Assembly (NCBI GenBank): GCA_046330225.1
Contig: JAXLTD010000002.1
Coordinates: 186,001 to 250,000 of the forward strand
Origin: CANJIV01 sp046330225
Lineage (GTDB): Bacteria; Actinomycetota; Thermoleophilia; Solirubrobacterales; Solirubrobacteraceae
Length of the DNA: 64,000 bases
Reading direction: 5' to 3'
The notes beneath the pieces were generated by a model, which saw nothing but the letters and a program-made list of their open reading frames with translations, was not told the origin of the DNA and made no database searches. Below are positions 1 through 8,392 of this stretch, in pieces. Position 1 is the stretch's first letter. Each line of letters opens with the position of its first letter. A program made the position numbers and the translations under genes.

Positions 1-997
1 GACGGGATGAGCGAGTCGGAGCTCGGCGAGACGCTCGCGGCGCCGAACGGGCTGATCGTCGCGCGCTCCAACCCCGAGACGAAGCTGCGCATCGTCGACG
101 CCCTCCGCGCCCAGGGCCGGACGGTGGCGATGACCGGCGACGGCGTGAACGACGCCCCCGCGCTGCGCCGCGCCGACATCGGCGTGGCGATGGGGATGTC
201 CGGGACCGATGTGGCCCGCGAGGCCGCGACGATGGTGCTCACCGACGACGACTTCGCCTCCATCGTCGCCGCCGTGGAGGAGGGCCGCACGGTCTACGAC
301 AACGTGCGGAAGTTCGTCACCTACATCTTCGCCCACGCGATGCCCGAGGCCGTCCCCTTCCTGCTGTTCGCCCTGGCCGGCGGAGCCATGCCCCTGCCGA
401 TCACCGCGCTCCTGATCCTGGCGATCGACCTCGGGACCGAGACGCTGCCGGCGCTCGCGCTCGGCCGCGAGCCGGCCGAGCCGGGGATCATGCGGCGGCC
501 GCCGCGCCCGCGGGAGCGGGGGATCATCGACCGGCCGATGCTGGTCCGGGCCTGGCTGTGGCTCGGGATGACCGAGGCGGCGCTGGTCCTGGGCGGCTTC
601 TTCTACGTCCTCCTGCCTGCCGGGTGGTCCTGGGGCGACCGACCGGCGCCGGCACGCCGCTCCACGACGCCGGGCTCACCGCGGTGACGATGAGCTTCGC
701 CGGGATCACGGCCTGCCAGGTCGGCACGGCGATCGCCTGCCGGACCGACCGGGCGTCGCTGCGCAGCGTCGGGCTGCGCTCGAACCCCTGCTCCTGTGGG
801 GCATCGCGTTCGAGCTCGCGTTCGCTGCGGCATTGATCTACCTCCCGCCGCTCCAGGACCTCGTCGGGACGCGACCGCTCGGCCCCGACGAGCTGGCGAT
901 CCTCGCCGTCTTCCCGGCGGTCGTGCTCGGAGCGGATCTCGCCCGCCGCCGGTGGCAGGCCCGCCGGCGTCCCGGCGCGGTCGCCGGAGCCGGATAG
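1..997 (+). pseudogene. P-type cation-transporting ATPase, C-terminal part, 5' partial, two frameshifts
   Basis: This is the end of a P2-type (calcium/magnesium-like) cation pump that begins before the window. The hinge motif TGDGVNDAPALRRADIG, which belongs to the P domain, is followed by several hydrophobic segments of the membrane domain. The reading frame breaks twice. Near 640, the expected GDPTGAGTPLHDA needs one extra C in the gaccgacc stretch. Near 785, SNPLLLWGIAFELAF needs one extra C in the aacccct run. With both bases restored, the protein reads through to a TAG at 995-997. Both losses are single bases in C-containing stretches, so either real decay or sequencing/assembly error would explain them. 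It converges on the CDF exporter gene, which ends 13 bases away. Confidence 0.8.
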
Positions 998-1009
998 CGC
1001 GCGGGGCAG

Positions 1010-1975
1010 TCAGGGGTGCCCGGACCCCGGCCCGCCGGCGTCCCCGGCGCCCGCGGCCGACCCCTCGATGTCCAGCAGCGCCGGGCGGGCGTGCTCGACC
1101 TGGAGCGTCGAGTGGTCGATGCCGAACCGCTCGTGGACCAGGGCCGCGAGCGCCTCGCGCGTGCCGTGGCAGTCGGCGCCGTCGGCGACGAGCACGTGGG
1201 CCGAGAGCGCCGGAAAGCCGGAGGTGACCTCCCAGACGTGGAGGTCGTGGACCTCCACGACGCCGCGCGTGGCCGCCAGGGCGTGGCCGATCTCGTCGGG
1301 ATCCATCCCGGCGGGGGCGCCCTCGAGCATGATGTGCGCCGAGGCCGCGAGCAGGCTCCACGCCGAGCGCAGCATGAGCCCCGCGACCGCGAGGGAAGCG
1401 ATCGCATCGGCCTGGTCGAACCCGGTGAGCAGAACGACCGCGCCGGCGATGGCGGTCCCGATGAAGGCGAACAGGTCGGTGAGGAGGTGCTGGAAGCTGC
1501 CCTCGACGTTGAGGCTCTGCCGGTTGGCGGCGGCGAGCACTCGGACGGCGGCGAGGTTGACGGCGATCCCGACCAGGGCCACCGCGAGCACGATGCCGCC
1601 GCGGACGTCGGGCGGCTCGAACAGGCGCCGCACGCCCTCGTAGGCGAGCACGAGCGCGAGCGCGAGGAGGACCGCGCCGTTGATCTGCGCGCTGAGGATC
1701 TCGGCCCGCTTGAACCCGTAGGTGAAGCGGCCGCGCGGCGGCCGGGCCGCAAGGCGGATCGCGGCGATCGACAGCGCGATGGCCACCGCGTCGGTGAGCA
1801 TGTGGGCGGCGTCGGAGATCAGCGCGAGCGAGGAGGCGAGGATGCCAGCCGCGACCTCGAAGGCCATGAAGCCGACGATCAGGGCGAAGGCGATCCAGAG
1901 CTTCGTCCGGTCGGCGTCGGCGCTGACACCGTGGGTGTGCCCGGCGTGGGCGTGGCCGTCGTGGGATCCGCTCAC
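1010..1975 (-). CDS. Cation diffusion facilitator (CzcD/ZnT-like) metal exporter
   Basis: A 321-residue CDF-family transporter, expected to export Zn2+ or a similar divalent ion in exchange for protons across the cytoplasmic membrane. The N-terminus is a short histidine-rich tract (HDGHAHAGHTHG) typical of zinc-handling members. About six membrane segments follow. The transport-site HxxxD pairs are visible at H58/D62 (HMLTD) and H163/D167 (HLLTD). A soluble C-terminal domain holds the family's conserved HDLHVWEV stretch. The protein ends in a Gly/Ala-rich tail. It lies beside a broken P-type cation pump and is divergent from the P450 gene, with 78 bases between the two start codons. The metal is inferred from the family. 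Confidence 0.93.
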   Translation of the reverse strand: MSGSHDGHAHAGHTHGVSADADRTKLWIAFALIVGFMAFEVAAGILASSLALISDAAHMLTDAVAIALSIAAIRLAARPPRGRFTYGFKRAEILSAQINGAVLLALALVLAYEGVRRLFEPPDVRGGIVLAVALVGIAVNLAAVRVLAAANRQSLNVEGSFQHLLTDLFAFIGTAIAGAVVLLTGFDQADAIASLAVAGLMLRSAWSLLAASAHIMLEGAPAGMDPDEIGHALAATRGVVEVHDLHVWEVTSGFPALSAHVLVADGADCHGTREALAALVHERFGIDHSTLQVEHARPALLDIEGSAAGAGDAGGPGSGHP

Positions 1976-2026
1976 CGCGGGCGAGGGTAGCGGGTGGAAG
2001 GCCGCGCGCTCACCTGCTTTACTGGC

Positions 2027-2043
2027 ATTGAACCAAGTTCAAT
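2027..2043. promoter_or_regulatory. Perfect inverted repeat, likely operator of the P450 gene
   Basis: The arms ATTGAAC and GTTCAAT are exact complements separated by CAA. The site lies immediately 5' of the ribosome-binding sequence taggag and 10 bases before the P450 start at 2054, so a bound repressor would cover the transcription start. Size and symmetry fit a TetR-family dimer site. The binding protein is not identified, and no regulator gene is adjacent. Confidence 0.6.
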
Positions 2044-2053
2044 AGGAGTCCCG

Positions 2054-3484
2054 ATGCCAGCCCTCGCCCAGCCCGACGTGCCGCCGGCCCCGCCCCTCGC
2101 CGAAGCTCCCGCCCTGGCCGGCACGGCCCCGGCCTCCCCGGCCGGCCCCGCCCCGGCGGACGGGCGGCCCGCGGCCCTTCCGCCCGCGGTTCGCCTCCCG
2201 GCGCCCGTGCAGGTCGTCCGGTTCAACGTGCGCCAGGCGGCGTTCGTGTTCCGAGCCCGGCGCGAGCTCGGCGAGGTCTTCCGGATGCGCGGGGCCGTGG
2301 ACGGCGCCGTCGTCGTGACGAGCCATCCGGACCACGCCCGCTCGCTCTTCACCGCCGACCCGGCGCTCGTTCCGTCGCTGACGGCGGAGTCGCCGCTGCG
2401 CCCGATCGTGGGGCCGCGCTCGGTCCTGACCGCCAACGGCGAGCGGCACCTGCGCCAGCGCAGGCTCCTGCTGCCGCCCTTCCACGGCGACGCTGTCGCG
2501 CGCTACGCCGAGATGATCGCCGAGGCGGCCCACCGCGAGATCGACCGCTGGCCCGCCAGCCGGCCGTTCGCGCTTGCGCCCCGGATGCAGGCGATCACCC
2601 TCGACGTGATCATGGCCGGGATCTTCGGGGTGCAGGGGCGCCCGCAGCCCGGCTCGCCCGAGCACGGGCTGCGGCGGGCCGTGCGCCGGGTCGTCGGGCT
2701 CTCGACGCGCCCGGGCGCGCAGGCCGCCGAGCTCATGAACGTCGGCCGCGAGGAGCCGGTTGGAATCGTCGCGCTGCTCCTGCGCCACCTCGACCGTCAC
2801 GTCTTCGCGGTGATCGCCGCCCGCCGGGCCGCCGGCAGCGCCGGCCGCACCGACATCCTCTCGCTGCTGCTCGACGCCCGCGACGAGGCGGGGGCGCCCC
2901 TCACCGACCAGGAGCTGCGCGACGAGCTGCTGACCCTCGTGCTCGCCGGGCACGAGACCACCGCGAACTCCCTGGCCTGGGCGTTCGAGCGCCTGGTCCG
3001 CACCCCGGCGGCCTACGAGCGGCTGCGCGAGGAGGTCCGGGCCGGCGGCGGCAGCGAGTACGTCGACGCCACGATCCACGAGGCGATGCGGGTCCGCCCA
3101 GTCGTCCCGATCGTGGGCCGGCGGGTGGCGGTGCCTTGGGATCTCGGGCCGTGGCGCGTGCCGGCCGGCACCCCGGTCCTCGTGAGCATCCTGCTGCTGC
3201 ATCACCGCGACGACGTCTACCCGGACCCGTTCGCGTTCCGGCCCGAGCGGTTCCTCGGGCGCAAGCCCGGGACCTACACCTGGATCCCGTTCGGCGGCGG
3301 GACGCGCCGCTGCCTCGGGGCGACGCTGGCGATGGCCGAGCAGCGGGTCGTGCTGCGGGCGGTCGCGGAGCGGACCGACCTCGCCGGGCCGGATCCCGCC
3401 CCCGAGCGGCTGCGCCACCGCAACGTCACGATGATCCCGGCCGGGGGCGCCCGGGTCGTGCTCGCGTCGCGCCGGCCGGCCTGA
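2054..3484 (+). CDS. Cytochrome P450
   Basis: A 476-residue soluble bacterial P450 that would hydroxylate an unidentified substrate using electrons from a separate ferredoxin system; none is encoded nearby. The I-helix oxygen-activation motif AGHETTANS, the ExxR motif (EAMR) and the haem-binding loop FGGGTRRCLG, with the ligand Cys near residue 420, are all present. An upstream in-frame ATG at 1994 exists, but the start at 2054 has the better ribosome-binding sequence (taggag) and yields a normal Pro/Ala-rich P450 N-terminus. An inverted repeat sits just upstream, suggesting repression. The gene converges on the zinc-ribbon gene, and their stop codons share one hairpin. Confidence 0.95.
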   Translation: MPALAQPDVPPAPPLAEAPALAGTAPASPAGPAPADGRPAALPPAVRLPAPVQVVRFNVRQAAFVFRARRELGEVFRMRGAVDGAVVVTSHPDHARSLFTADPALVPSLTAESPLRPIVGPRSVLTANGERHLRQRRLLLPPFHGDAVARYAEMIAEAAHREIDRWPASRPFALAPRMQAITLDVIMAGIFGVQGRPQPGSPEHGLRRAVRRVVGLSTRPGAQAAELMNVGREEPVGIVALLLRHLDRHVFAVIAARRAAGSAGRTDILSLLLDARDEAGAPLTDQELRDELLTLVLAGHETTANSLAWAFERLVRTPAAYERLREEVRAGGGSEYVDATIHEAMRVRPVVPIVGRRVAVPWDLGPWRVPAGTPVLVSILLLHHRDDVYPDPFAFRPERFLGRKPGTYTWIPFGGGTRRCLGATLAMAEQRVVLRAVAERTDLAGPDPAPERLRHRNVTMIPAGGARVVLASRRPA

Positions 3485-3519
3485 GCGCCCGGCCGTGGCG
3501 GTCGCGGGCCGGCGCTCAG
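3481..3519. terminator. Bidirectional hairpin containing both stop codons of a convergent gene pair
   Basis: CTGAGCGC at 3481-3488 pairs with GCGCTCAG at 3512-3519. After a one-base bulge the stem continues as CGGCC (3490-3494) against GGCCG (3507-3511), closing a 12-nt loop. The P450 stop (3482-3484) and the stop of the gene on the other strand (3516-3518) both lie inside the stem. There is no T-run, as is common in high-GC actinobacteria. Confidence 0.6.
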
Positions 3520-3887
3520 GCGGCTCGGCGCGGGGCCGCGCGCCGGCCGTCCCGACCCGTCACGCTCGTGGCCGACGGGCGGGCCGTGCGCCGCGCCGCC
3601 CGCAGCACGACCCGGACCTCGACGCGGGCCGGGCGGACGGGCGCCGCCAGCGACAGGAAGTCCCGGACGGCACCGGCGTGGCGGCAGAAGGGGCACCCGA
3701 GCCCGTCGGCGGGCGCGAGGGTTCCCGGACCCGGCGCCACGGGGGCGTCGCAGCGCGGGCAGGCGAGCGTGCCGCCGGCCAGGCGGGCGGCGTGGCCGCG
3801 GCGGCGCTCGAGCCGGACGTCGGCGGCGCGCTCCCCGGGCGGGCCGGGAAGCGCGTCGGATCCGTCGATGCCGCGGCTGAAGGCCAC
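3516..3887 (-). CDS. Small double-CxxC zinc-ribbon protein, unknown function
   Basis: A 123-residue protein with two cysteine pairs, CPRC near residue 43 and CPFC near residue 65. Their spacing suits one zinc ribbon. The N-terminal part (residues 1-40) and the basic C-terminus (rich in Arg and Ala) are not recognisable. No DNA-binding or enzymatic motif is seen. It is probably a cytoplasmic protein, since no signal or membrane segment is present. It is transcribed towards the P450 gene. Codon use matches its neighbours and the Cys pairs are intact, so I take it as a real gene of unknown role. Confidence 0.7.
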   Translation of the reverse strand: MAFSRGIDGSDALPGPPGERAADVRLERRRGHAARLAGGTLACPRCDAPVAPGPGTLAPADGLGCPFCRHAGAVRDFLSLAAPVRPARVEVRVVLRAARRTARPSATSVTGRDGRRAAPRRAA

Positions 3888-4031
3888 GCAGGGAGTCTAG
3901 GCGGCCCCGCCACGGGACCGGACCGCCGGGGCGCCAGGGCCATCGAGCGACGTCCATCCGGCGCGAGGCCGAGGTTCGGCCGCCTGGGGCGGCCGAACCT
4001 CACTCGCGTTCGGGCGCGGCCCGCGGACGCG

Positions 4032-4859
4032 CTAGGTCGTCATCCCGGTGAACTGGCCGCCGGTGATGTTCAGCACTTGGCCGTGGACGTAGTTGCTCCA
4101 CGGCGAGCAGAGGAAGAACACGCCGCCGGCCGCTTCCTCGGGCGTGCCGGGGCGGCCGAGCGGGATGAGCATCGAGGCCATCCCCCGGAGCTGGTCGGGA
4201 ATCCCCAGCTGGACCTTCTCGCCGTCGATCTCCATCACGTTGGCCTCGTCCTTCGAGGCCGTCAGGCGGGTCTCGATGTAGCCGAAGGCCACGGCGTTCA
4301 CGTTGATCTTGAACTGGCCCCACTCCTTGGCCAGCGTCTTGGTGAGGCCGACGACGCCGGCCTTGCCGGAGGAGTAGTTCGCCTGCCCGGCGTTGCCCAT
4401 CGTGCCCGAGATCGACGAGACGTTCACGATCTTCCGGAAGACCTCGCGGCCCTCGTCGCGCTCCTGCTTGGCCGGCTCGCGCAGGTGCGGCGCGGCGGCC
4501 CGCAGCACGCGGAACGGCACGATCGTGTGGATGTCGAGCATCCGCTGGAACGCCTCGTCGCTCATCTTGTGGATCGGCGCGTCGAGCGTGTAGCCCGCGT
4601 TGTTCACGATGATGTCGATCTTGCCCCAGGCGTCGATGGCGGCCGCGATGAGCCCGTCCTCGGCGCCCGGCTTCGTGAGGTCGCCTGCGAAGACCACGGT
4701 CTCGCCCGCGATCTCGGAGGCGGTCTGCTGCGCGACGTCGCCGTCGAGGTCGTTGATCACGACCTTCGCGCCTTGCTCCGAGAGCAGCTCGGCGGTCGCC
4801 CGCCCGATGCCGCGGGCGCTGCCGGTGACGATGGCCACCTTGTCGTCCAGAACTCCCAT
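4032..4859 (-). CDS. Short-chain dehydrogenase/reductase (FabG-like)
   Basis: A 275-residue classical SDR, an NAD(P)-dependent oxidoreductase of alcohol or 3-keto/3-hydroxyacyl groups. Visible motifs are the cofactor loop GSARGIGRA (GxxxGxG), the structural NNAG, the catalytic Ser in VNVSSISG and the YxxxK pair in NYSSGK. The C-terminus ends with the family-typical GGQFTGM. A longer reading from 4907 is possible, but the ATG at 4859 follows ggagacggagacc and begins directly at the Rossmann fold. A TATAAC-like -10 box lies further upstream on this strand. The substrate cannot be read from the sequence; fatty acid or sterol metabolism is plausible from the neighbourhood. Confidence 0.9.
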   Translation of the reverse strand: MGVLDDKVAIVTGSARGIGRATAELLSEQGAKVVINDLDGDVAQQTASEIAGETVVFAGDLTKPGAEDGLIAAAIDAWGKIDIIVNNAGYTLDAPIHKMSDEAFQRMLDIHTIVPFRVLRAAAPHLREPAKQERDEGREVFRKIVNVSSISGTMGNAGQANYSSGKAGVVGLTKTLAKEWGQFKINVNAVAFGYIETRLTASKDEANVMEIDGEKVQLGIPDQLRGMASMLIPLGRPGTPEEAAGGVFFLCSPWSNYVHGQVLNITGGQFTGMTT

Positions 4860-4938
4860 GGTCTCCGTCTCCATTCGTTGGGTGCGGACGGGGTTATAGC
4901 CGCGCAACGCGGCCCGCGGTCGCCCGGCCCGGCGGCGG

Positions 4939-5763
4939 TCAGGACGGTCGCGGGACCCCGCGGCGGTCGCACCGCTCAGGCACGGAGATCCCGTCGAAGA
5001 TCAGCTCCTGCTCGATTCCGGCCAGCGCCGACTCCATGGCGGCCGGGCGGATCGATCCCGGATGGTCGTCGTAGGGGCTGTCCAGGAAGCGCACGACCGC
5101 GATGCTCGACACGACGACCGTCGTCACGGAGACGATGAGCAGCACCTGGGACCACCGCTCCTCCCGCCGGTCGGCGAAGAAGATGGTGAAGACGATGACG
5201 AAGAGGCCCGAGAGCGCGAGGACGATCCACACGAGCGGCGGGACGAACGGGGCGGCCTCGACGAGCCGGCCGCGCCGGCCGGTCTCGCGCTCCTGCATCG
5301 CGTCGAACCATTTCGCGTGGGCGTTGTCCGAGGCCGGGCTCGTGATGCGCACCCGGGAGAAGGCCCGCTCGAGCGCGTCGACCTCGCCGACCACGGCCTC
5401 GCTCTCCTGCTGCTCGCGCATCCGGGGCCACTCGGCGATGACGGCCCGGGCGTAGCAGACGAGCTCGCCCTCGAGAACCCGGTCCCTCGGCACGTCGATC
5501 TGCTGGGCCAGGGAGAACAGCGTCGTGACGGCCACCGCCTCCTGGCCCGCAGAGTCCCGGCCCTTGAGGTAGCTCTGGAAGGCCAGGAGGAACACGAAGG
5601 CCAGCAGCACGGCAAAGGCGGTCCCGATCACAGTGAAGACGGCTGCCGCCTTCTGCGAGTCGCGGAAGTGGCCTTCGGGCGAGCGGCGCCGGACCAGGAG
5701 CATGACCGTGACCGCGATCACGTCGGCCGCAAGGACCAGGAGGATGGCGCCGAGAATGCTCAC
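4939..5763 (-). CDS. DUF4239-like membrane protein
   Basis: A 274-residue integral membrane protein. Two hydrophobic segments lie at the N-terminus (residues 2-22 and about 42-64), then a soluble alpha-helical region of about 100 residues, then two more membrane segments (about 175-195 and 205-225). This 2+2 arrangement with a charged central helical region is that of DUF4239 proteins. No catalytic motif is visible, and the function of the family is unknown. It is monocistronic in appearance, between an SDR gene and an exonuclease gene on the same strand. Confidence 0.75.
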   Translation of the reverse strand: MSILGAILLVLAADVIAVTVMLLVRRRSPEGHFRDSQKAAAVFTVIGTAFAVLLAFVFLLAFQSYLKGRDSAGQEAVAVTTLFSLAQQIDVPRDRVLEGELVCYARAVIAEWPRMREQQESEAVVGEVDALERAFSRVRITSPASDNAHAKWFDAMQERETGRRGRLVEAAPFVPPLVWIVLALSGLFVIVFTIFFADRREERWSQVLLIVSVTTVVVSSIAVVRFLDSPYDDHPGSIRPAAMESALAGIEQELIFDGISVPERCDRRGVPRPS

Positions 5764-5829
5764 GGCCGCGGACTCTATGTGCCGCGCCCGCAGACCAGCG
5801 CCGGCCCGGCCCGCCGCCGGCCGCCGCGG

Positions 5830-6522
5830 CTATCCGTGGGGATGGAAGACTTGCAGGCTGGCCAGCCGCTGGGCGCCGCGGGCGAGGCTGCCCACGGTCT
5901 GCGGGTCGGAGACGTCGAGGTGCGTGGCGAGCGCGAGGAACGCCTGCGCCGTCGTGAGCGCGTCCCCGAGCGCGTGGTGGGGGCGGTGGACCGGGAGGCC
6001 CAGCGCCGTCGCCAGCGTGGTGAGCGACAGCATGCCCGGCGCCCGCCCGTCCCGCTCGTGCAGCCAGAGCTGGCCCAGGGCGCTCGTGTCCGCCATCGGG
6101 CCGCGCAGCCTCGTCCCGATGGTCTTGAAGGCCGGGGCCAGAAACCCCCGCTCGACCCAGATCGCGTGGGCCACGAGCACCCGCCCGGCGAGCAGGCCGG
6201 CGAGCGCGTCGAGCCCCTCGGCCAGGGGCGGCGCGTCGGCCAGGTCGGACGGCCGGATTCCGTGAATCTCGATCGAGGCCGCCGGCAGGTCGCGTTCGGG
6301 ACGGGCGAGGCGGTAGAGCTGGCGGGCCGCCCGGATGCGCCCGGCCTCGATCGGCACGGCGCCGATCGAGATGATCTCGTCCTCCCCGGGGCGCAGGCCG
6401 GTCGTCTCGAGGTCCACGACGCAGAACGCGGCCTGCCGCCAGGGCGTGGAGCTGGGCGGCGCGAGCGCGCGCTCGTAGGCCGCGGCGCCCGGCCCGGCGG
6501 GACGCCGGCGGCGCAGGCTCAC
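5830..6522 (-). CDS. DEDDh-family 3'-5' exonuclease (DnaQ/PolC epsilon-like)
   Basis: A 230-residue nuclease-fold protein. ExoI is VVDLETTG, with the metal-binding Asp and Glu. ExoIII is HHALGDALTTA, with the His and Asp. In ExoII the usual HNxxFD reads HAIWVE, so the expected Asp is a Glu. That could alter metal binding or mark a subfamily. The GTG start at 6522 overlaps the stop of the upstream DUF294 gene (GTGA), so the two are translationally coupled. This CBS/DUF294-exonuclease pairing is common in bacteria and suggests a shared role in nucleotide signalling or nucleic-acid processing. The physiological substrate is unknown. Confidence 0.85.
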   Translation of the reverse strand: MSLRRRRPAGPGAAAYERALAPPSSTPWRQAAFCVVDLETTGLRPGEDEIISIGAVPIEAGRIRAARQLYRLARPERDLPAASIEIHGIRPSDLADAPPLAEGLDALAGLLAGRVLVAHAIWVERGFLAPAFKTIGTRLRGPMADTSALGQLWLHERDGRAPGMLSLTTLATALGLPVHRPHHALGDALTTAQAFLALATHLDVSDPQTVGSLARGAQRLASLQVFHPHG

Positions 6523-8351
6523 CACGGCCGCAGGCCAAGCTCGCCGGCGACGCGCTTCTGGACCGATGCGACCGCCCGGAAGGCCTCCTTGAGGTAGCCG
6601 CGCGCCAGCGGGTTCAGGGCCGTCGGGTCGATGAAGTCGTCGGGCTCGTCGCCCTGGCGCAGCTGCGCGACCTGGTGGTCCAGGCGCAGCCCGAACACGA
6701 GATCGAAGGCCTCCTCGAGCGTGCGGGCGTCCTCGGGCGGCAGCGTGCCGGCGGCGCCCGCCGCGCGGAGGCGCTCGCGGGTCGAGGCGCTCGTCACCCC
6801 GGCGGCCAGCCCCGCCCAGCGGGCGAGGTCGGTGATCGGGAGCGCGCCGCCCGCCTTGAGGTCGAGCCGGCCCGCGTGCTCGCCCGAGTGCTCGACGACG
6901 ATGTCGCGCAGGAAGCCGGTGGGCGGCCGGTGCTGGAGGGCGAACCGCGCGACGAGCTTCAGCAGGGCGGGCCGCTCGCGTGCCGGGCGCAGGGCGTCGA
7001 TGCGGGGCGAGCCGTCGGAGGCCGCCCACACGTAGCGCCCGTCGACGACCAGCGACACGAGGATGAGCGCCTTCTCCTGGGTCGGATCGTCCAGCCAGGA
7101 GGCCACGGCGTCGTTCCACGCCGCCTGGGACCGGGCGAAGAGCCGCTTGGACGCGACCGCCCCGTGCTCGCAGCCCGGCAGCCCGCACGCCTCGAGGCCG
7201 TCCATGACCCGCCCGGCGAAGCCGAGCATCGCGGCCTGCAGTGCCGGATCGGCGTCGTCGCCGTGCCAGACCAGGGCGCTGTCGACGTCGGAGGACGGGA
7301 CGCCTTCCCGGCGGGCGAGGCTCCCGAGCGCGAGCCAGTCGAACGGCGCGCCGGGATCGCCGTGGGCGATGAGGTCGAGCTCGATCAGCCGCCGCGTGAG
7401 CGCGTCGGTGACGACCGAGATGATCGTGCCGATCCGCTCGGGGGCCACGCCGGCCTCGTGGAGGGCGACGACCGTCGGGCGCAGCGTCTGGGCCACCGTG
7501 GCGAGCTCCTCCGGCGTCTGCGACCGCCCGATGGCGCGGCGGATCTGGAAGGGCGTGTGGGTCTCGGCGGCCATGAGGTCGCTGTCGTCGACGATCCCGA
7601 GCACCTCGCCGGTGTTCGAGACCACCGGGAGGTGGCGCACCCCGCGCTCCAGCATCTCCACGACGGCCTCCGTGCCCGGTCGCGTGGCCGTCACGACGTG
7701 CGCGTCGCGAGTCATCGCGGCGGCCACGGCGTCGTCCCCCGAGACGTCCCCGGCGACGACGCGGGTGCGCAGGTCGCGGTCCGTGAGAATGCCGACGAGG
7801 CCGTCGGCCTCGATCACGGCCGCCGACACGCCGGCCGCGGTCATGCGCCGGGCCACGGTGCGCACGGTCTCGTCCGGGCGCGACCGCACGAGCTCGGACC
7901 GGATCAGGTCCGCGACGGGCCGCTCGAGCGGGTCGGTCCCGACCGTGGCCGGCGCGGTGTCGCGTGCGCGCGCCAGGAGCGACCTCGCGACGAACGGCAG
8001 GGCCTCGGGTCGCGTGAGCAGCGGCGTGGCGGCCGCCGCCGGGAACCGGTAGCAGAGCGTGTCCTCGCTCGCCCGCACCGCGAACCCCGTCGGGAGCCCG
8101 GAGAGCATCGAGGCGTGGCCGACGAGCTCGCCCGGACCCGCGAGGTCCAGGAGGCGGCCGTGGTCGAGCAGCTCCAGCGCGCCGCGCCGCACGACCCAGA
8201 CGCAGTCGACCGGCGGCGCGCCCTGCGGGAGCACGACGGTGCCCGCGGCCATGTACTCGATCTCCGCCGTCGCGGCGAGGCCGTCGAGCGCCTCGCGCTC
8301 CAGCGCATCGAACGGGGCGTGCTCGGCGAGGAAGGCGGCGATCTCGTGCAC
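6519..8351 (-). CDS. Cyclic-nucleotide-binding / CBS / DUF294 nucleotidyltransferase
   Basis: A 610-residue cytoplasmic multidomain protein. Residues 1-130 form a cNMP-binding-like domain, residues about 150-265 hold two CBS repeats, and the rest is the DUF294 nucleotidyltransferase with its C-terminal helical domain. The transferase signature is present as GSLARREGVPSSDVDSALVW: the GS pair, then the DxD metal ligands. Proteins of this build (GlnD-like, YjcF/DUF294) are thought to sense nucleotides and transfer a nucleotidyl group to a partner. No target is known here. The start is GTG at 8351. The exonuclease gene follows with a GTGA overlap. Confidence 0.88.
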   Translation of the reverse strand: MHEIAAFLAEHAPFDALEREALDGLAATAEIEYMAAGTVVLPQGAPPVDCVWVVRRGALELLDHGRLLDLAGPGELVGHASMLSGLPTGFAVRASEDTLCYRFPAAAATPLLTRPEALPFVARSLLARARDTAPATVGTDPLERPVADLIRSELVRSRPDETVRTVARRMTAAGVSAAVIEADGLVGILTDRDLRTRVVAGDVSGDDAVAAAMTRDAHVVTATRPGTEAVVEMLERGVRHLPVVSNTGEVLGIVDDSDLMAAETHTPFQIRRAIGRSQTPEELATVAQTLRPTVVALHEAGVAPERIGTIISVVTDALTRRLIELDLIAHGDPGAPFDWLALGSLARREGVPSSDVDSALVWHGDDADPALQAAMLGFAGRVMDGLEACGLPGCEHGAVASKRLFARSQAAWNDAVASWLDDPTQEKALILVSLVVDGRYVWAASDGSPRIDALRPARERPALLKLVARFALQHRPPTGFLRDIVVEHSGEHAGRLDLKAGGALPITDLARWAGLAAGVTSASTRERLRAAGAAGTLPPEDARTLEEAFDLVFGLRLDHQVAQLRQGDEPDDFIDPTALNPLARGYLKEAFRAVASVQKRVAGELGLRPW

Positions 8352-8392
8352 GGCGTCGTTCTACCGGATCGGGGGCGCGGCGTTCTCGACGG

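Noticed and set aside
2039..3418. Long open frame opposite the P450 gene
   Set aside because: It is a shadow of high-GC coding DNA: composition is skewed to Arg/Pro/Gly/His and it has no family features.
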